Source: Hyphomicrobiales bacterium
Lineage (GTDB): Bacteria; Pseudomonadota; Alphaproteobacteria; Rhizobiales; Beijerinckiaceae
Direction: 5' to 3'
NCBI GenBank assembly: GCA_003963405.1
Contig: RXIY01000030.1
Location: 62,001-126,000 of the forward strand
DNA length: 64,000 bases
Part shown: positions 50,769 to 59,284 of the stretch, piece after piece
Numbering within the stretch: the stretch's first letter is position 1
Layout: each line of letters starts with the position of its first letter
Notes under the pieces: generated by a model
Told to the model about the DNA's origin: nothing
Database searches by the model: none
What the model saw: only the letters and a program-made list of their open reading frames with translations
Program-made: the position numbers and the translations under genes

Positions 50769-53231
50769 ATGCAAAAATCCCAGAAAGCCAGGCACATGTC
50801 CCGTCATCATCTCATGGGCGCCGCCTCGATCCAGGCGCTCGCCCTTCTCGTCGCCTCTTCCGCCGTCGCGCAGCAATCGCTTCCCACGATCGAGGTCGGC
50901 GGCGCGCGGGCCTCCGCCGCCCGGCGCGGCCCTGCGACGGCCGCCCGCGTCAATTCGGCGCCGCGTGTGACGACTCCGGCCGGGTCTCTCTCCACCTCGG
51001 CGAATCCCGATCTCGCCGCGGCGCCCGGCTTCAGCCCGGAGAAGCTGAACCTCCCGGTCTATCGGCAGCCGACCGGCCAGACCTTCACGACGGTGCGAGG
51101 GACCGACTTCAAGAATCAGCCGCTCGTGACCGTCCGCGAGATGTTGCAATACAGCCCCGGCGTCTCGTTCAAGCAGGGCAACGGCCTGCGCGACGTCGTG
51201 ATCTCGATTCGCGGCTCCTCCGCCCGCAACGGCTTCGGCGTGCGCAACATCGTCATGCTCGAGGACGGCTTCTCGGTGACGCAGCCCGACGGCCTGTCGC
51301 GCACCGATCTGACCGATCCGCACGCCTACGCGGGCGTCGACGTCTATCGCGGCCCCTCTTCGGCGCTCTTCGGCAATTACGCCAATGGCGGCGCGATCAA
51401 TTGGCGCACCCGAACCGGCGCCGAGATCGACGGCGTCGATTATGGCGTCGAAACCGGCTCCTATGGCTATCTCAACAATTTCGTCGCGGTCGGCAAGAAG
51501 CGGGACAATTTCGACATCGCCGTTTTCGCCAGCGACGTGCGCCAGCAGGGCTTCACGCTCCATACGCGCGGCGATACGCAGACCGTGAACGCCACCGCCA
51601 GATGGCAGGTGACGCCCGACGACCTTCTGACCTTCAAGTTCATTCACAATCAGCTCTACAGCGATCTTTCGGGCCGGCTGTCGCTCAACCAGTACTATCT
51701 CAACCCCTATCAGTATGGCTGTTACGCCGCGCCGCAGGCGGGCGCCGCGACGACGTTCTTCACCAACCTCTGCGCCACGGCGCAGGTGCCGATCGACGGC
51801 CTCAACGCCCGGACCGGCCAGATCAATTACCGCACCACGGCCTGGCTCGCGGGCTTCAACCGCAACGACCGGCGCGACATCGTCGGCCTGCGCTGGGAGC
51901 ATGATTTCGACGTCAACACCAAATGGCGCACCCAGGTCATCTACGACGACAAGAACATCATCCAGCCGACGGGCGCCCAGGCGGCACTGCAGGACGAGCC
52001 GTCCGTCAACGCCACGACCGATGTGACGAAGGTCGGATCGCTGCTCGGCTACGAGGCGCGGCATTTCGCGGGCCTCTATTTCAACCGCACGCGCTACACG
52101 AGCTATACGAACAACACGCTCCCGGTCGGCGTCGGCGCGACGGGCGCGCTTCAGGCGCAGCAGAACGCCATGATGCAGAATCTCGGCGGCCGCGGGCGCG
52201 AGGAGGTGGCGCTCTCCAAGGACGTGACGATGGTGCTCGGCCTCGCCGCCGAAATGACCAAGATCGCCGCGCTCCAGCAGCAATACACCTATTTCCAGAG
52301 GGGCGTGCAGATCGGGCAAATCTCGTCCTATCAGGACGTTGGCGTCAACAAGACCTATTGGAACTTCGGGCCCGAGGCGTCCGTGACCTGGCGCGCCATG
52401 CCCGACCTTCTGACGCATTTCCGCGCCTCGAGCGGCTATGGCACGCCCAATCCCGGTCAGCTCTTCGTCAATCAGCAGGGCAGGCCCGGCGCCAACACCG
52501 ACCTGAAAACGCAGCGCAATACGGGCATCGACATGGGCTTCGACTGGAAGCCGCATGAGACGGTGCTGCTCAGCCTCACCGGCTTCTACGAGTGGTATCA
52601 AAACGAGCAACTGACCCAGTCGCCTGGCGTGGGGCTCCTGAATTACACCTTCAATGCGCCGGGCTCCGTCCATCGCGGCGTCGAGGCGCTCCTCGACTGG
52701 CGCCCGCTCGAAGGCGTGCGCGTCATGGCGAATTACACCTACAACAACCAGATCTTCACCGAATTTGTGGAGCAGATCGGCACGGCGGCCCGGACCGGCT
52801 ATTTCGACCGCGCGGGTTACAAGATCCCGGGCGTCGCGCCCCATAACGCAACCGGGCGTCTCGCCTATGACGTGCCGTTCGGCGATTTCAGGGGGCTCGG
52901 CGCTTTCGTCGAATATACCTATCAAAGCTCCTATTACATCGATAATGGCAATGTTCTGACGATTCCCAGCTATGGCCTCGTCAGCGCCAACGTCCATCTC
53001 GACAGGGACGTGGACTTTCTCTGGCTGAAGCACTTTTCAGCCTATTTCGAGGTGCGCAACATCTTCGATCGGAACTGGATCGCTTCGGCGAACAATATCC
53101 AGAACCAGGCTGGCCTCGTGAACGGGCAGGTCGTTCAGGCCGGCTATACGACGCTTGCGCAGAACGCGACGGGGTCGATCTACGCCGGCAATCCGCGCCT
53201 GTTCCAGGGCGGCGTGCGGTTCAAATTCTGA
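50769..53231 (+). CDS. TonB-dependent outer-membrane receptor
   Basis: The 820-residue receptor has a signal peptide (QALALLVASSAVAQ), a Ser/Ala/Arg linker, a plug domain (REMLQYSPGVSFKQGNGLRD, ISIRGSSARNGFGVRNI, DPHAYAGVDVYRGPSSALFG, NYANGGAINWRTRTG) and a barrel ending RLFQGGVRFKF. A weak ribosome site makes the start uncertain; a second ATG 27 bases later (50796) is possible. It is flanked by four small Cys/His or helical proteins. A 10-base-pair terminator follows. The ligand is unknown. Confidence 0.9.
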   Translation: MQKSQKARHMSRHHLMGAASIQALALLVASSAVAQQSLPTIEVGGARASAARRGPATAARVNSAPRVTTPAGSLSTSANPDLAAAPGFSPEKLNLPVYRQPTGQTFTTVRGTDFKNQPLVTVREMLQYSPGVSFKQGNGLRDVVISIRGSSARNGFGVRNIVMLEDGFSVTQPDGLSRTDLTDPHAYAGVDVYRGPSSALFGNYANGGAINWRTRTGAEIDGVDYGVETGSYGYLNNFVAVGKKRDNFDIAVFASDVRQQGFTLHTRGDTQTVNATARWQVTPDDLLTFKFIHNQLYSDLSGRLSLNQYYLNPYQYGCYAAPQAGAATTFFTNLCATAQVPIDGLNARTGQINYRTTAWLAGFNRNDRRDIVGLRWEHDFDVNTKWRTQVIYDDKNIIQPTGAQAALQDEPSVNATTDVTKVGSLLGYEARHFAGLYFNRTRYTSYTNNTLPVGVGATGALQAQQNAMMQNLGGRGREEVALSKDVTMVLGLAAEMTKIAALQQQYTYFQRGVQIGQISSYQDVGVNKTYWNFGPEASVTWRAMPDLLTHFRASSGYGTPNPGQLFVNQQGRPGANTDLKTQRNTGIDMGFDWKPHETVLLSLTGFYEWYQNEQLTQSPGVGLLNYTFNAPGSVHRGVEALLDWRPLEGVRVMANYTYNNQIFTEFVEQIGTAARTGYFDRAGYKIPGVAPHNATGRLAYDVPFGDFRGLGAFVEYTYQSSYYIDNGNVLTIPSYGLVSANVHLDRDVDFLWLKHFSAYFEVRNIFDRNWIASANNIQNQAGLVNGQVVQAGYTTLAQNATGSIYAGNPRLFQGGVRFKF

Positions 53232-53245
53232 GGAACGGGCCTCTT

Positions 53246-53285
53246 CCCCGCGCCGAGAGTCCGGCGCGGGGTTACTACAATAATT
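53246..53285 (+). terminator. Rho-independent terminator after the TonB receptor
   Basis: CCCCGCGCCG and CGGCGCGGGG form a perfect 10-base-pair stem (53246-53271) around AGAGTC, followed by the weak run TTACTACAATAATT. Confidence 0.75.
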
Positions 53286-53378
53286 GAGCCGCCAATTGAT
53301 GTGATCGCTTGCGGCTGACTGCTTATTTTGCTTCTATAACGACGTTCGCGTTTCCGGGTTCGAGATCAAGGCGCCTTC

Positions 53379-53735
53379 ATGCCGCGGTGGCTAACAGTTG
53401 CTCTCTTCGCTCTGGCGCTGGCCGTTCAGGCCATCGCGCCGGTCGCGAATGGCGTCGCCGCCGCGCATGACGCGACTGGGCTCTTTGAATTCTGCCAGAA
53501 GGCGACCGACGCCGCGCCGCAACAGTCGCCGGGTCACACGCATCGCCATCATCAGGACTGCGCGCTTTGTCAGGCCTTTTGCGATGGCGTCGCGCCTGTC
53601 GCGGGCCGACCCGTCGCGCTCGCCTTCGCGTCTCGCCATTGGTCGCGGCTCGCATGGGCGGCGGTCGACTTTGCGCCGCTGGCGACGGCGCGCGATGTCT
53701 CCCGTCAGGCCCGCGCCCCGCCACGTTTCGCCTGA
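53379..53735 (+). CDS. DUF2946-like secreted Cys/His protein
   Basis: The 118-residue protein has a signal peptide (VALFALALAVQAIAPVA), a His-rich run (HTHRHH) next to QDCALCQAFCDG and the tail ARAPPRFA. AAGG precedes the ATG. It follows the TonB terminator, so it is a separate unit and the first of three genes to 54576. Confidence 0.75.
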   Translation: MPRWLTVALFALALAVQAIAPVANGVAAAHDATGLFEFCQKATDAAPQQSPGHTHRHHQDCALCQAFCDGVAPVAGRPVALAFASRHWSRLAWAAVDFAPLATARDVSRQARAPPRFA

Positions 53736-53847
53736 TCTTCACACGCTGATGGCAACACTGCGCCGATCGCCCGTCTTCGGGCGTGCGCATAGGCTTGACC
53801 ACACGCAATAGAAGGCCGCGCGAAGCGGCGATCGGGAGAATAATGCG

Positions 53848-54057
53848 ATGGGCATCGAGAAACCGCCGAGCGGGCGGCGTTGCGCCTTGGCGCAGGCCGC
53901 GCTCGCAAAGCTGAAAACGCGCGAGAAGCAGGAAAAGGACCATGCGACCGCGGCCGGGACGCTCGCCTCGCTGGGGCTCTGGCGCGACATGCACGGCCAG
54001 GCCATCCGACTGATCGATCTCGAACGACGCGCGCGCTTTCCGCGCGTCGCCTCCTAG
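53848..54057 (+). CDS. Small helical protein between two DUF2946-like genes
   Basis: The 69-residue basic protein (RCALAQAALAKLKTREKQEK, GLWRDMHGQAIRLIDLERRA) is mostly charged helix with no signal peptide. GGGAG lies before the ATG. No family is recognised. It stands 12 bases before the GTG start of the next gene and may be translated with it. Confidence 0.5.
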   Translation: MGIEKPPSGRRCALAQAALAKLKTREKQEKDHATAAGTLASLGLWRDMHGQAIRLIDLERRARFPRVAS

Positions 54058-54069
54058 TCGGATGCGGAT

Positions 54070-54576
54070 GTGACGCGTCTGGTCTCCCTATCGTCCCTGC
54101 GCGCCGGCGCGGCGGGCCTGTTCGGCCGTGTCCTTGGACAAGCGGTCGGGCATGTCCTGCTGATGGCGGCCGCGCTGCTGGCGAGCGCGCCTTTCGCGGC
54201 GCCGCTCGCGGCGCGCGTCGCCGCGGGACGGACGGAGACGTTCGCGTCCTTCTTTATTTGTTTCGCATCGGGCGCGCCCCTGTCCGATGCGCAGAAGGGG
54301 CGGCCGGGCCCCGCCAACGACCGCGGCATCGACTGCGTCCTCTGTCAGACGCTCTGCCGCGGCGCCGCACCCCCAGCGGCGTGGCCCGGTCACGCCGGCA
54401 TGGCGCCCATCCAGCCTGTTAACCTCCCCTGGATGGTGGCGGACCACGCCGCGCCGGCGCCCCGGCCCCGGCTGTCGAACCGGGCCCGCGCGCCGCCGGC
54501 GTTTTTCTCCGCAGCTCACGCAAACGCCCGCGTCGACGCCGATTGCCTCCTTGCGGCGACGACGCGGGAAGTCTGA
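54070..54576 (+). CDS. DUF2946-like Cys protein, longest copy
   Basis: The 168-residue protein starts with a GTG (an ATG just before is followed at once by a stop). It has a hydrophobic segment (VLLMAAALLASAPFAAPLA), the motif DCVLCQTLCRG and the tail RARAPPAFF, plus a C-terminal extension. The His-rich loop of its relatives is replaced by RGPANDRGI. It ends a group of three small genes after the TonB receptor. Confidence 0.7.
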   Translation: MTRLVSLSSLRAGAAGLFGRVLGQAVGHVLLMAAALLASAPFAAPLAARVAAGRTETFASFFICFASGAPLSDAQKGRPGPANDRGIDCVLCQTLCRGAAPPAAWPGHAGMAPIQPVNLPWMVADHAAPAPRPRLSNRARAPPAFFSAAHANARVDADCLLAATTREV

Positions 54577-54675
54577 AGCGCTTTCCACCGAAGTGGGGAA
54601 CCGGTTCGGCGGTAGAAAGCGCGACGAAACAAGAAGCTGGCGCCTCGATCCGATTTCCTCGGATCAAAACAGGCT

Positions 54676-55869
54676 TCAACGCCGGGCGGCCGCCAGGCCT
54701 TCGGCGAGATCCTCGATCAGATCGTCCACATCTTCGAGGCCGACCGAGAGGCGCAACATGCCGTCGGTGATGCCGAGCGTGGCGCGCGCCTCCGGGGTGA
54801 GACGCTGATGCGTCGTCGTCGCCGGATGGGTGACGAGGCTCTTGGCGTCGCCGAGATTGTTGGAAATCTTGATGATCTGGAGCGCGTTGGCGAGCCGGAA
54901 CGCCTGTTCCTTGCTCTCGAGATAAAAGCTCACCAGCGTGCCGCCGCCGCGCATCTGCCTGCGGGCGAGCGCCGCCTGCGGATGGTCGGCGCGGAAGGGG
55001 TAGAGCACTTTGGCCACGCCCTTCTGCTCGGCGAGAAAATCCGCGATCCGCCCCGCGCTCGCCGTCTGCTGGCCGACGCGCAGGGAAAGCGTCTCCAGTC
55101 CCTTGAGCATGACCCAGGCGTTGAAGGGCGACATCGCCGGGCCGGTCTGGCGCAGGAAATTATGGATGCTTTCCTCGATGATCGCCTGGGAGGACAGAAT
55201 GATCCCGCCGAGGCAGCGGCCCTGGCCGTCGATGTGTTTCGTCGCTGAATAAACGACGACGTCGGCGCCGAGCTCCAGGGGCTTCTGCAAGAGGGGCGTC
55301 GCGAAGACATTGTCGACGACGAGGCGGGCGCCCGCCTCATGGGCGAGGTCGGCGATGGCTTTCAGATCATAGACCTCGAGGCCCGGATTGGTGGGGCTCT
55401 CCAGAAAGAAGAGCTTGGTTTCCGGGCGAATGGCGGCCTTCCACTGAGAAAGATCGGCGCCGTCGACGAGCGTCGAGGCGACCCCGAGCCGGGGCAGGAG
55501 ATCCTCCACGACATAAAGACAGGACCCGAAGAGGGCGCGCGCCGCGACCACATGGTCGCCGGCCTTAACCTGCGCGAGCAGGCTCGCCGTGACGGCGGCC
55601 ATGCCGCTCGCCGTGGCGCGGGCGGCTTCCGCGCCTTCGAGCAGCGTCATGCGCTGTTCGAACATGGCGACGGTCGGATTGGAGAAGCGCGAATAGATGA
55701 AGCCCGGATCATCGCCCTTGAAGCGCGCCTCGGCCGCCTCCATCGTCGGATAGGCGAAGCTTTGCGTCAGAAAAAGCGCCTCCGACATTTCGCCGAAGGG
55801 GGAGCGCGTCGTCCCGCCATGGACGAGCTGGGTGGCCGGCCTGAGCTTGCGCGGGGCGTCTTTGGACAT
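54676..55869 (-). CDS. metZ: O-succinylhomoserine sulfhydrylase
   Basis: MetZ makes homocysteine from O-succinylhomoserine and sulfide, with PLP. The 397-residue enzyme has RFSNPTVAMFEQRMTLLEGA, ESPTNPGLEVYDL, VVDNVFATPLLQKPL, and the PLP Lys in VYSATKHIDGQGR. It also has the C-terminal RLSVGLED. The ATG at 55867-55869 follows GAGGGAGAG. A SAM-II riboswitch lies in the leader, so methionine/SAM supply controls it. Confidence 0.95.
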   Translation of the reverse strand: MSKDAPRKLRPATQLVHGGTTRSPFGEMSEALFLTQSFAYPTMEAAEARFKGDDPGFIYSRFSNPTVAMFEQRMTLLEGAEAARATASGMAAVTASLLAQVKAGDHVVAARALFGSCLYVVEDLLPRLGVASTLVDGADLSQWKAAIRPETKLFFLESPTNPGLEVYDLKAIADLAHEAGARLVVDNVFATPLLQKPLELGADVVVYSATKHIDGQGRCLGGIILSSQAIIEESIHNFLRQTGPAMSPFNAWVMLKGLETLSLRVGQQTASAGRIADFLAEQKGVAKVLYPFRADHPQAALARRQMRGGGTLVSFYLESKEQAFRLANALQIIKISNNLGDAKSLVTHPATTTHQRLTPEARATLGITDGMLRLSVGLEDVDDLIEDLAEGLAAARR

Positions 55870-55969
55870 TCTTCTCTCCCTCGGGGCGCGCGCGTGGCGC
55901 GCGCCGATCATGCAGCGGCCTCTAAAAGCGCGCCGCGGTTGGCAAAAAACGGGTTTCCGAGCGGGAGAC

Positions 55970-56030
55970 CCGGCCTTTTAGCCCTTTGGTTTAACGTGGC
56001 GGCAAGCCGGCCGGCTCAAATAACCACGAC
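55970..56030 (-). ncRNA. SAM-II riboswitch (metA/SAM_alpha type) in the metZ leader
   Basis: Read on the minus strand, the leader has the SAM-II consensus. CGTGGTTATTTGAG is followed by CCGGCCGGCTTGC, then CGCCACGTTAAAC and GGGCTAAAAGG. CGTGG pairs with CCACG for the first stem, and the downstream segment can form the pseudoknot. It lies about 100 bases before the metZ start, as in other alphaproteobacteria. SAM binding hides or exposes the ribosome site. The small gap to metZ contains an additional GC hairpin near 55890. Confidence 0.93.
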
Positions 56031-56159
56031 TCAGTAATCCGAAAAGCGGGCGGGCGTGTCAATCGCATCCTGACGCCGGGCGGCGCGCGATTTGCCCTTT
56101 TCGGGGCCGGGCGCTATCCCGTCTGGAGAGCTTTATCGGCACCGGAGTTGTGGCGCAGC

Positions 56160-57293
56160 ATGACGCCTTTGGAACATTCGCAGGGCGGCGTGCTCTCCAG
56201 CCGGCAGATCGCGGCCATGGCCGAGGCGGGGGAGATCCGCGTGGCCGCGCCGCTGGCCAAAGGCCAGATACAGCCCGCGAGCCTCGATCTTCGGCTCGGC
56301 CCGACGGCCTATCGCGTGCGCGCGAGCTTCCTGCCCGGCAAGGATCGCGGCGTCAAGGACATCCTCTCGGCGCTCGCCTATGACGAGATGTCGCTCGAAG
56401 GCGGCGGCGCGATACTCGAGCGCGGCTGCGTCTATGTCGTGCCGCTGATGGAGCGCCTCACGCTGCCCGAAAACGTCTCGGGCGCCGCCAATCCCAAGAG
56501 CTCGACGGGACGGCTCGACATCTTCACCCGCCTCATCACAGACCGGGGCGAGCGTTTCGATGAGGTCGCGCCCGGCTATCAGGGGCCGCTCTACGCCGAG
56601 GTTTCGCCGCGCAGCTTCTCAATCCGGGCGCGCATGGGCTCGCGGCTCAACCAGCTTCGCTTTCGCGCCCGTGGGGGACAGGGACACGGGCAAGGGCAGG
56701 GGGCGCTGGCGCTCTCCGACGCCGCGCTGGCCGAACTGCATGCGCGCCTTCCGCTCGTCGACGGCCCGCTCAACCTGCGCGACGGCATGGTGCTGCGCGT
56801 GGCGCTCGGGGTCGAGGCCTTTGGCGGGGTCGTCGGCTATCGCGCCCAGAAACATACGGATGTGATCGACGTCGACCGCGTGGGGGCCTATCGGATCGAC
56901 GATTACTGGGACCGTCTTCCGGCGCGGGAAGGGCGGCTGATCCTCGATCCCGGCGATTTTTATATCCTCGCGTCGCGCGAGCGGCTCGCCATACCGGCCG
57001 AGCTGGCCGCTGAAATGGCTCCGATGGACGCCGCCATCGGCGAGTTCCGCGTCCATTACGCCGGCTTCTTCGATCCCGGCTTCGGCGCTGGTCCGGACGG
57101 CCGCCCGGCGGCGCGCGCCGTGCTGGAGGTCCGCTCCCGCGAGGTGCCCTTCGTGCTGGAGGACGGCCAGTTCATCGGCCGCCTCGTCTATGAGCGCATG
57201 GCCGAGATCCCGGAATCCCTCTACGGGGAGGGGGGCGTCTCAAATTACCAGGGGCAGGGCCTCAAGCTCGCCAAGCACTTCGGGGCCGACTGA
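56160..57293 (+). CDS. dcd: 2'-deoxycytidine 5'-triphosphate deaminase
   Basis: The 377-residue protein is the long alphaproteobacterial form of dCTP deaminase, with two related halves. The first half has SLDLRLGPTAYRVRA, PKSSTGRLDIFTRLI and YAEVSPRSFSIRAR; the second half has ILDPGDFYILASRERLA and GFFDPGFG. The enzyme makes dUTP for thymidylate synthesis. The ATG at 56160 has GGAG upstream at some distance; an upstream TTG is less likely. Confidence 0.9.
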   Translation: MTPLEHSQGGVLSSRQIAAMAEAGEIRVAAPLAKGQIQPASLDLRLGPTAYRVRASFLPGKDRGVKDILSALAYDEMSLEGGGAILERGCVYVVPLMERLTLPENVSGAANPKSSTGRLDIFTRLITDRGERFDEVAPGYQGPLYAEVSPRSFSIRARMGSRLNQLRFRARGGQGHGQGQGALALSDAALAELHARLPLVDGPLNLRDGMVLRVALGVEAFGGVVGYRAQKHTDVIDVDRVGAYRIDDYWDRLPAREGRLILDPGDFYILASRERLAIPAELAAEMAPMDAAIGEFRVHYAGFFDPGFGAGPDGRPAARAVLEVRSREVPFVLEDGQFIGRLVYERMAEIPESLYGEGGVSNYQGQGLKLAKHFGAD

Positions 57294-57344
57294 GGCGCGA
57301 GGCGCTTTTGCGGCGTCACGCCGCCGTCTTCGAGGAAGCGGATA

Positions 57345-58769
57345 ATGGTCACGCGGAGGAAGCCCGGTATGGTGTTGTCGGATATTGCGCGCCGCCTGCG
57401 GCCGGACCATCTCCTCGGCCAGATCTCGCTCCTCATCCTCGGCTCGGTCATCGCCTATCAGCTCGTCATCATCCTGATGCTGCACGTCATGGAGTCGGAG
57501 GGGCGCCGCCATTACGTCTCGGAGGCGGACTTTCTGACGGGCGTTCTGATCGCGCTCGACGCTGCGCAGCCCTTGGAGAGGGACGCGCTCATCCAGAAGA
57601 TCCGCTATGCGGCGCCTTATACGAACATCGTCATGCGCGGGGACAGGCCTGCGCCGGTCCCCACAGATGAGCCCGTTTTCGCGGCCGAGATCAGCCGCAT
57701 CAACGCCCATCTGACAGGCGCGTCGAAAGCCTATGCGACGACGCCCTTTCACGCGACGCATGACACGCTCGCGCTGGAGCTGGAGAAAGGCGGCTATGCG
57801 CTCGTCTCCGTGGCGCAGCACAGGAAGCCGCCGCGGTTGCTCTGGCGCTGGCTCTGGGAGCCGGAGCCCAGCTATCCCTTCCTCCTGACGCGCTGGGTTC
57901 GCATGGGTTTTCTCTTCTTCATCAGCGCGGCGGCGGTGATGATCTTTCTGTCGAATTACATCATCGCCCCGCTCGCGGAACTGGCGCACCGCGCCGAGTC
58001 CTTTCCCACCCGCGAGGGCCTCAAGGGGACGCTCGTCGATCGCGGGCCGCGCGAGATCAGGGATTTGAGCCGCGCGATCCGGGGGATGAAGGAGCGAATT
58101 CTGGGAATGATCGCCGAGCGCACGCATATTCTGGCGGCGGTCAGCCACGATCTGAAGACGATCATCACGCGCCTGAGCCTGCGAACGGAATTCATCGCCG
58201 ATCCCGAACTGCGGCGGAAGATGCAGAACGACATCAGCCTGATGGATCTGATGCTGCGCAAAAATCTGGAATATCTGCGAACCGAGACCACGGACGCCGA
58301 CCATTCCCTGATCGAACTCGGCAGCGTGATTCAGACAGTCGCCGACGAGTTCAACGATCTCGGCCACAAGGTCGCCTATTCGGGCGAAGGCAAGTTCATG
58401 ATGCGGGGCTCGCTCTCGGAGATGCTGCGGGTCTTCACCAATCTCGTGGAAAACGCGGTGAACCACGCGGAGAATGTGGAGATCACGGTCGCCGAGGACC
58501 CCGATGGGCGTCTGCGGGTCGAGGTCTCGGACGATGGGCCCGGCATTCCGGAGGAGATCAAGTCGAAGGTCTTCGACCCCTTCGTGCGCGGCCAGGCCGG
58601 TCGCACCATGGGGGACAAGGGCGGCTTCGGCCTCGGCCTCTCCATCGTGCGCTCCCTCGTCGAGAGCCACGGCGGCGCGGTCGCGCTCCTCGACCGCGCG
58701 CCCAGGGGGCTGATCGTGCGCGTCCTGCTCCCGGCGGCGGAAACGGAGGCCGAACGGGAGGCGGCCTGA
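57345..58769 (+). CDS. Orphan membrane sensor histidine kinase
   Basis: The 474-residue kinase has two membrane spans (ISLLILGSVIAYQLVIILML and MGFLFFISAAAVMIFL) around a periplasmic sensor of about 150 residues, then a HAMP-like linker, the phospho-acceptor box AAVSHDLKTIITRL, the N-box NLVENAVNHA, DDGPGIPEE, FDPFVRG and GFGLGLSIVRS. The usual Pro of SHDLRTP is replaced (KTI). No response regulator is adjacent. AGGAAGCGG precedes the ATG. The ligand is unknown. Confidence 0.9.
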   Translation: MVTRRKPGMVLSDIARRLRPDHLLGQISLLILGSVIAYQLVIILMLHVMESEGRRHYVSEADFLTGVLIALDAAQPLERDALIQKIRYAAPYTNIVMRGDRPAPVPTDEPVFAAEISRINAHLTGASKAYATTPFHATHDTLALELEKGGYALVSVAQHRKPPRLLWRWLWEPEPSYPFLLTRWVRMGFLFFISAAAVMIFLSNYIIAPLAELAHRAESFPTREGLKGTLVDRGPREIRDLSRAIRGMKERILGMIAERTHILAAVSHDLKTIITRLSLRTEFIADPELRRKMQNDISLMDLMLRKNLEYLRTETTDADHSLIELGSVIQTVADEFNDLGHKVAYSGEGKFMMRGSLSEMLRVFTNLVENAVNHAENVEITVAEDPDGRLRVEVSDDGPGIPEEIKSKVFDPFVRGQAGRTMGDKGGFGLGLSIVRSLVESHGGAVALLDRAPRGLIVRVLLPAAETEAEREAA

Positions 58770-58801
58770 TCCTGAAACGGCCGTACGCGATTGATGCTCG
58801 C

Positions 58802-59260
58802 CTATTCGGTCAGGTGTTTCAGTTCGCCAGCAAATCTCAGCCCGCGGGTGAGGCCGCGCTCATAAATCCCTTCTAGCGCCTCGCGCACCGGGATGCGCTC
58901 GCCATCGGAGACGATCCGCCAAGCCCTATTATCTGTTTGCTCCAGCCATCCGCGCTCTTGGGCAATGATGAGTTTGCGGCGAACGGTCTGGCGTGGGAGC
59001 CCCGTGATGTCGGCCAGACGCGATGCGCTTATGGATCTGTCGAAGACGTCGAGGCCGCCTTCGGGCGCATGGACGAAACGCTTCAGAGACGCCTGACCGA
59101 CGACGGCAAGGATGAGCGCGAGATGCAGGTCGCCGTCGAGCGCGCGAACGCAATCGATCAGATGCTCGATGACGAATTCCGTCATCCGATATTGAATCAG
59201 CGCTTTCTGTGGCAGACTGAGATTCGATGGCTTGTTTCCCACCGGCGTGGCTCCGTTCAC
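58802..59260 (-). CDS. Winged-helix regulator, paralogue of the 6982 gene
   Basis: The 152-residue protein shares RALDGDLHLALILAVVGQAS and SISASRLADITGLPRQTVRR with the regulator at 6982-7389, with the same layout: helical N-terminus, helix-turn-helix, wing (RGWLEQTDNRAWRI). The start is a GTG at 59258-59260. It lies 24 bases beyond the permease stop at 59285 on the same strand, so it may be co-transcribed with the permease and regulate it. Confidence 0.8.
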   Translation of the reverse strand: MNGATPVGNKPSNLSLPQKALIQYRMTEFVIEHLIDCVRALDGDLHLALILAVVGQASLKRFVHAPEGGLDVFDRSISASRLADITGLPRQTVRRKLIIAQERGWLEQTDNRAWRIVSDGERIPVREALEGIYERGLTRGLRFAGELKHLTE

Positions 59261-59284
59261 CCGATCGTCAAGCGTAACGTTTTT

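Noticed and set aside
50496..53033. An 845-codon minus-strand frame opposite the TonB receptor
   Set aside because: The receptor has clear plug and barrel motifs. The antisense frame has none.
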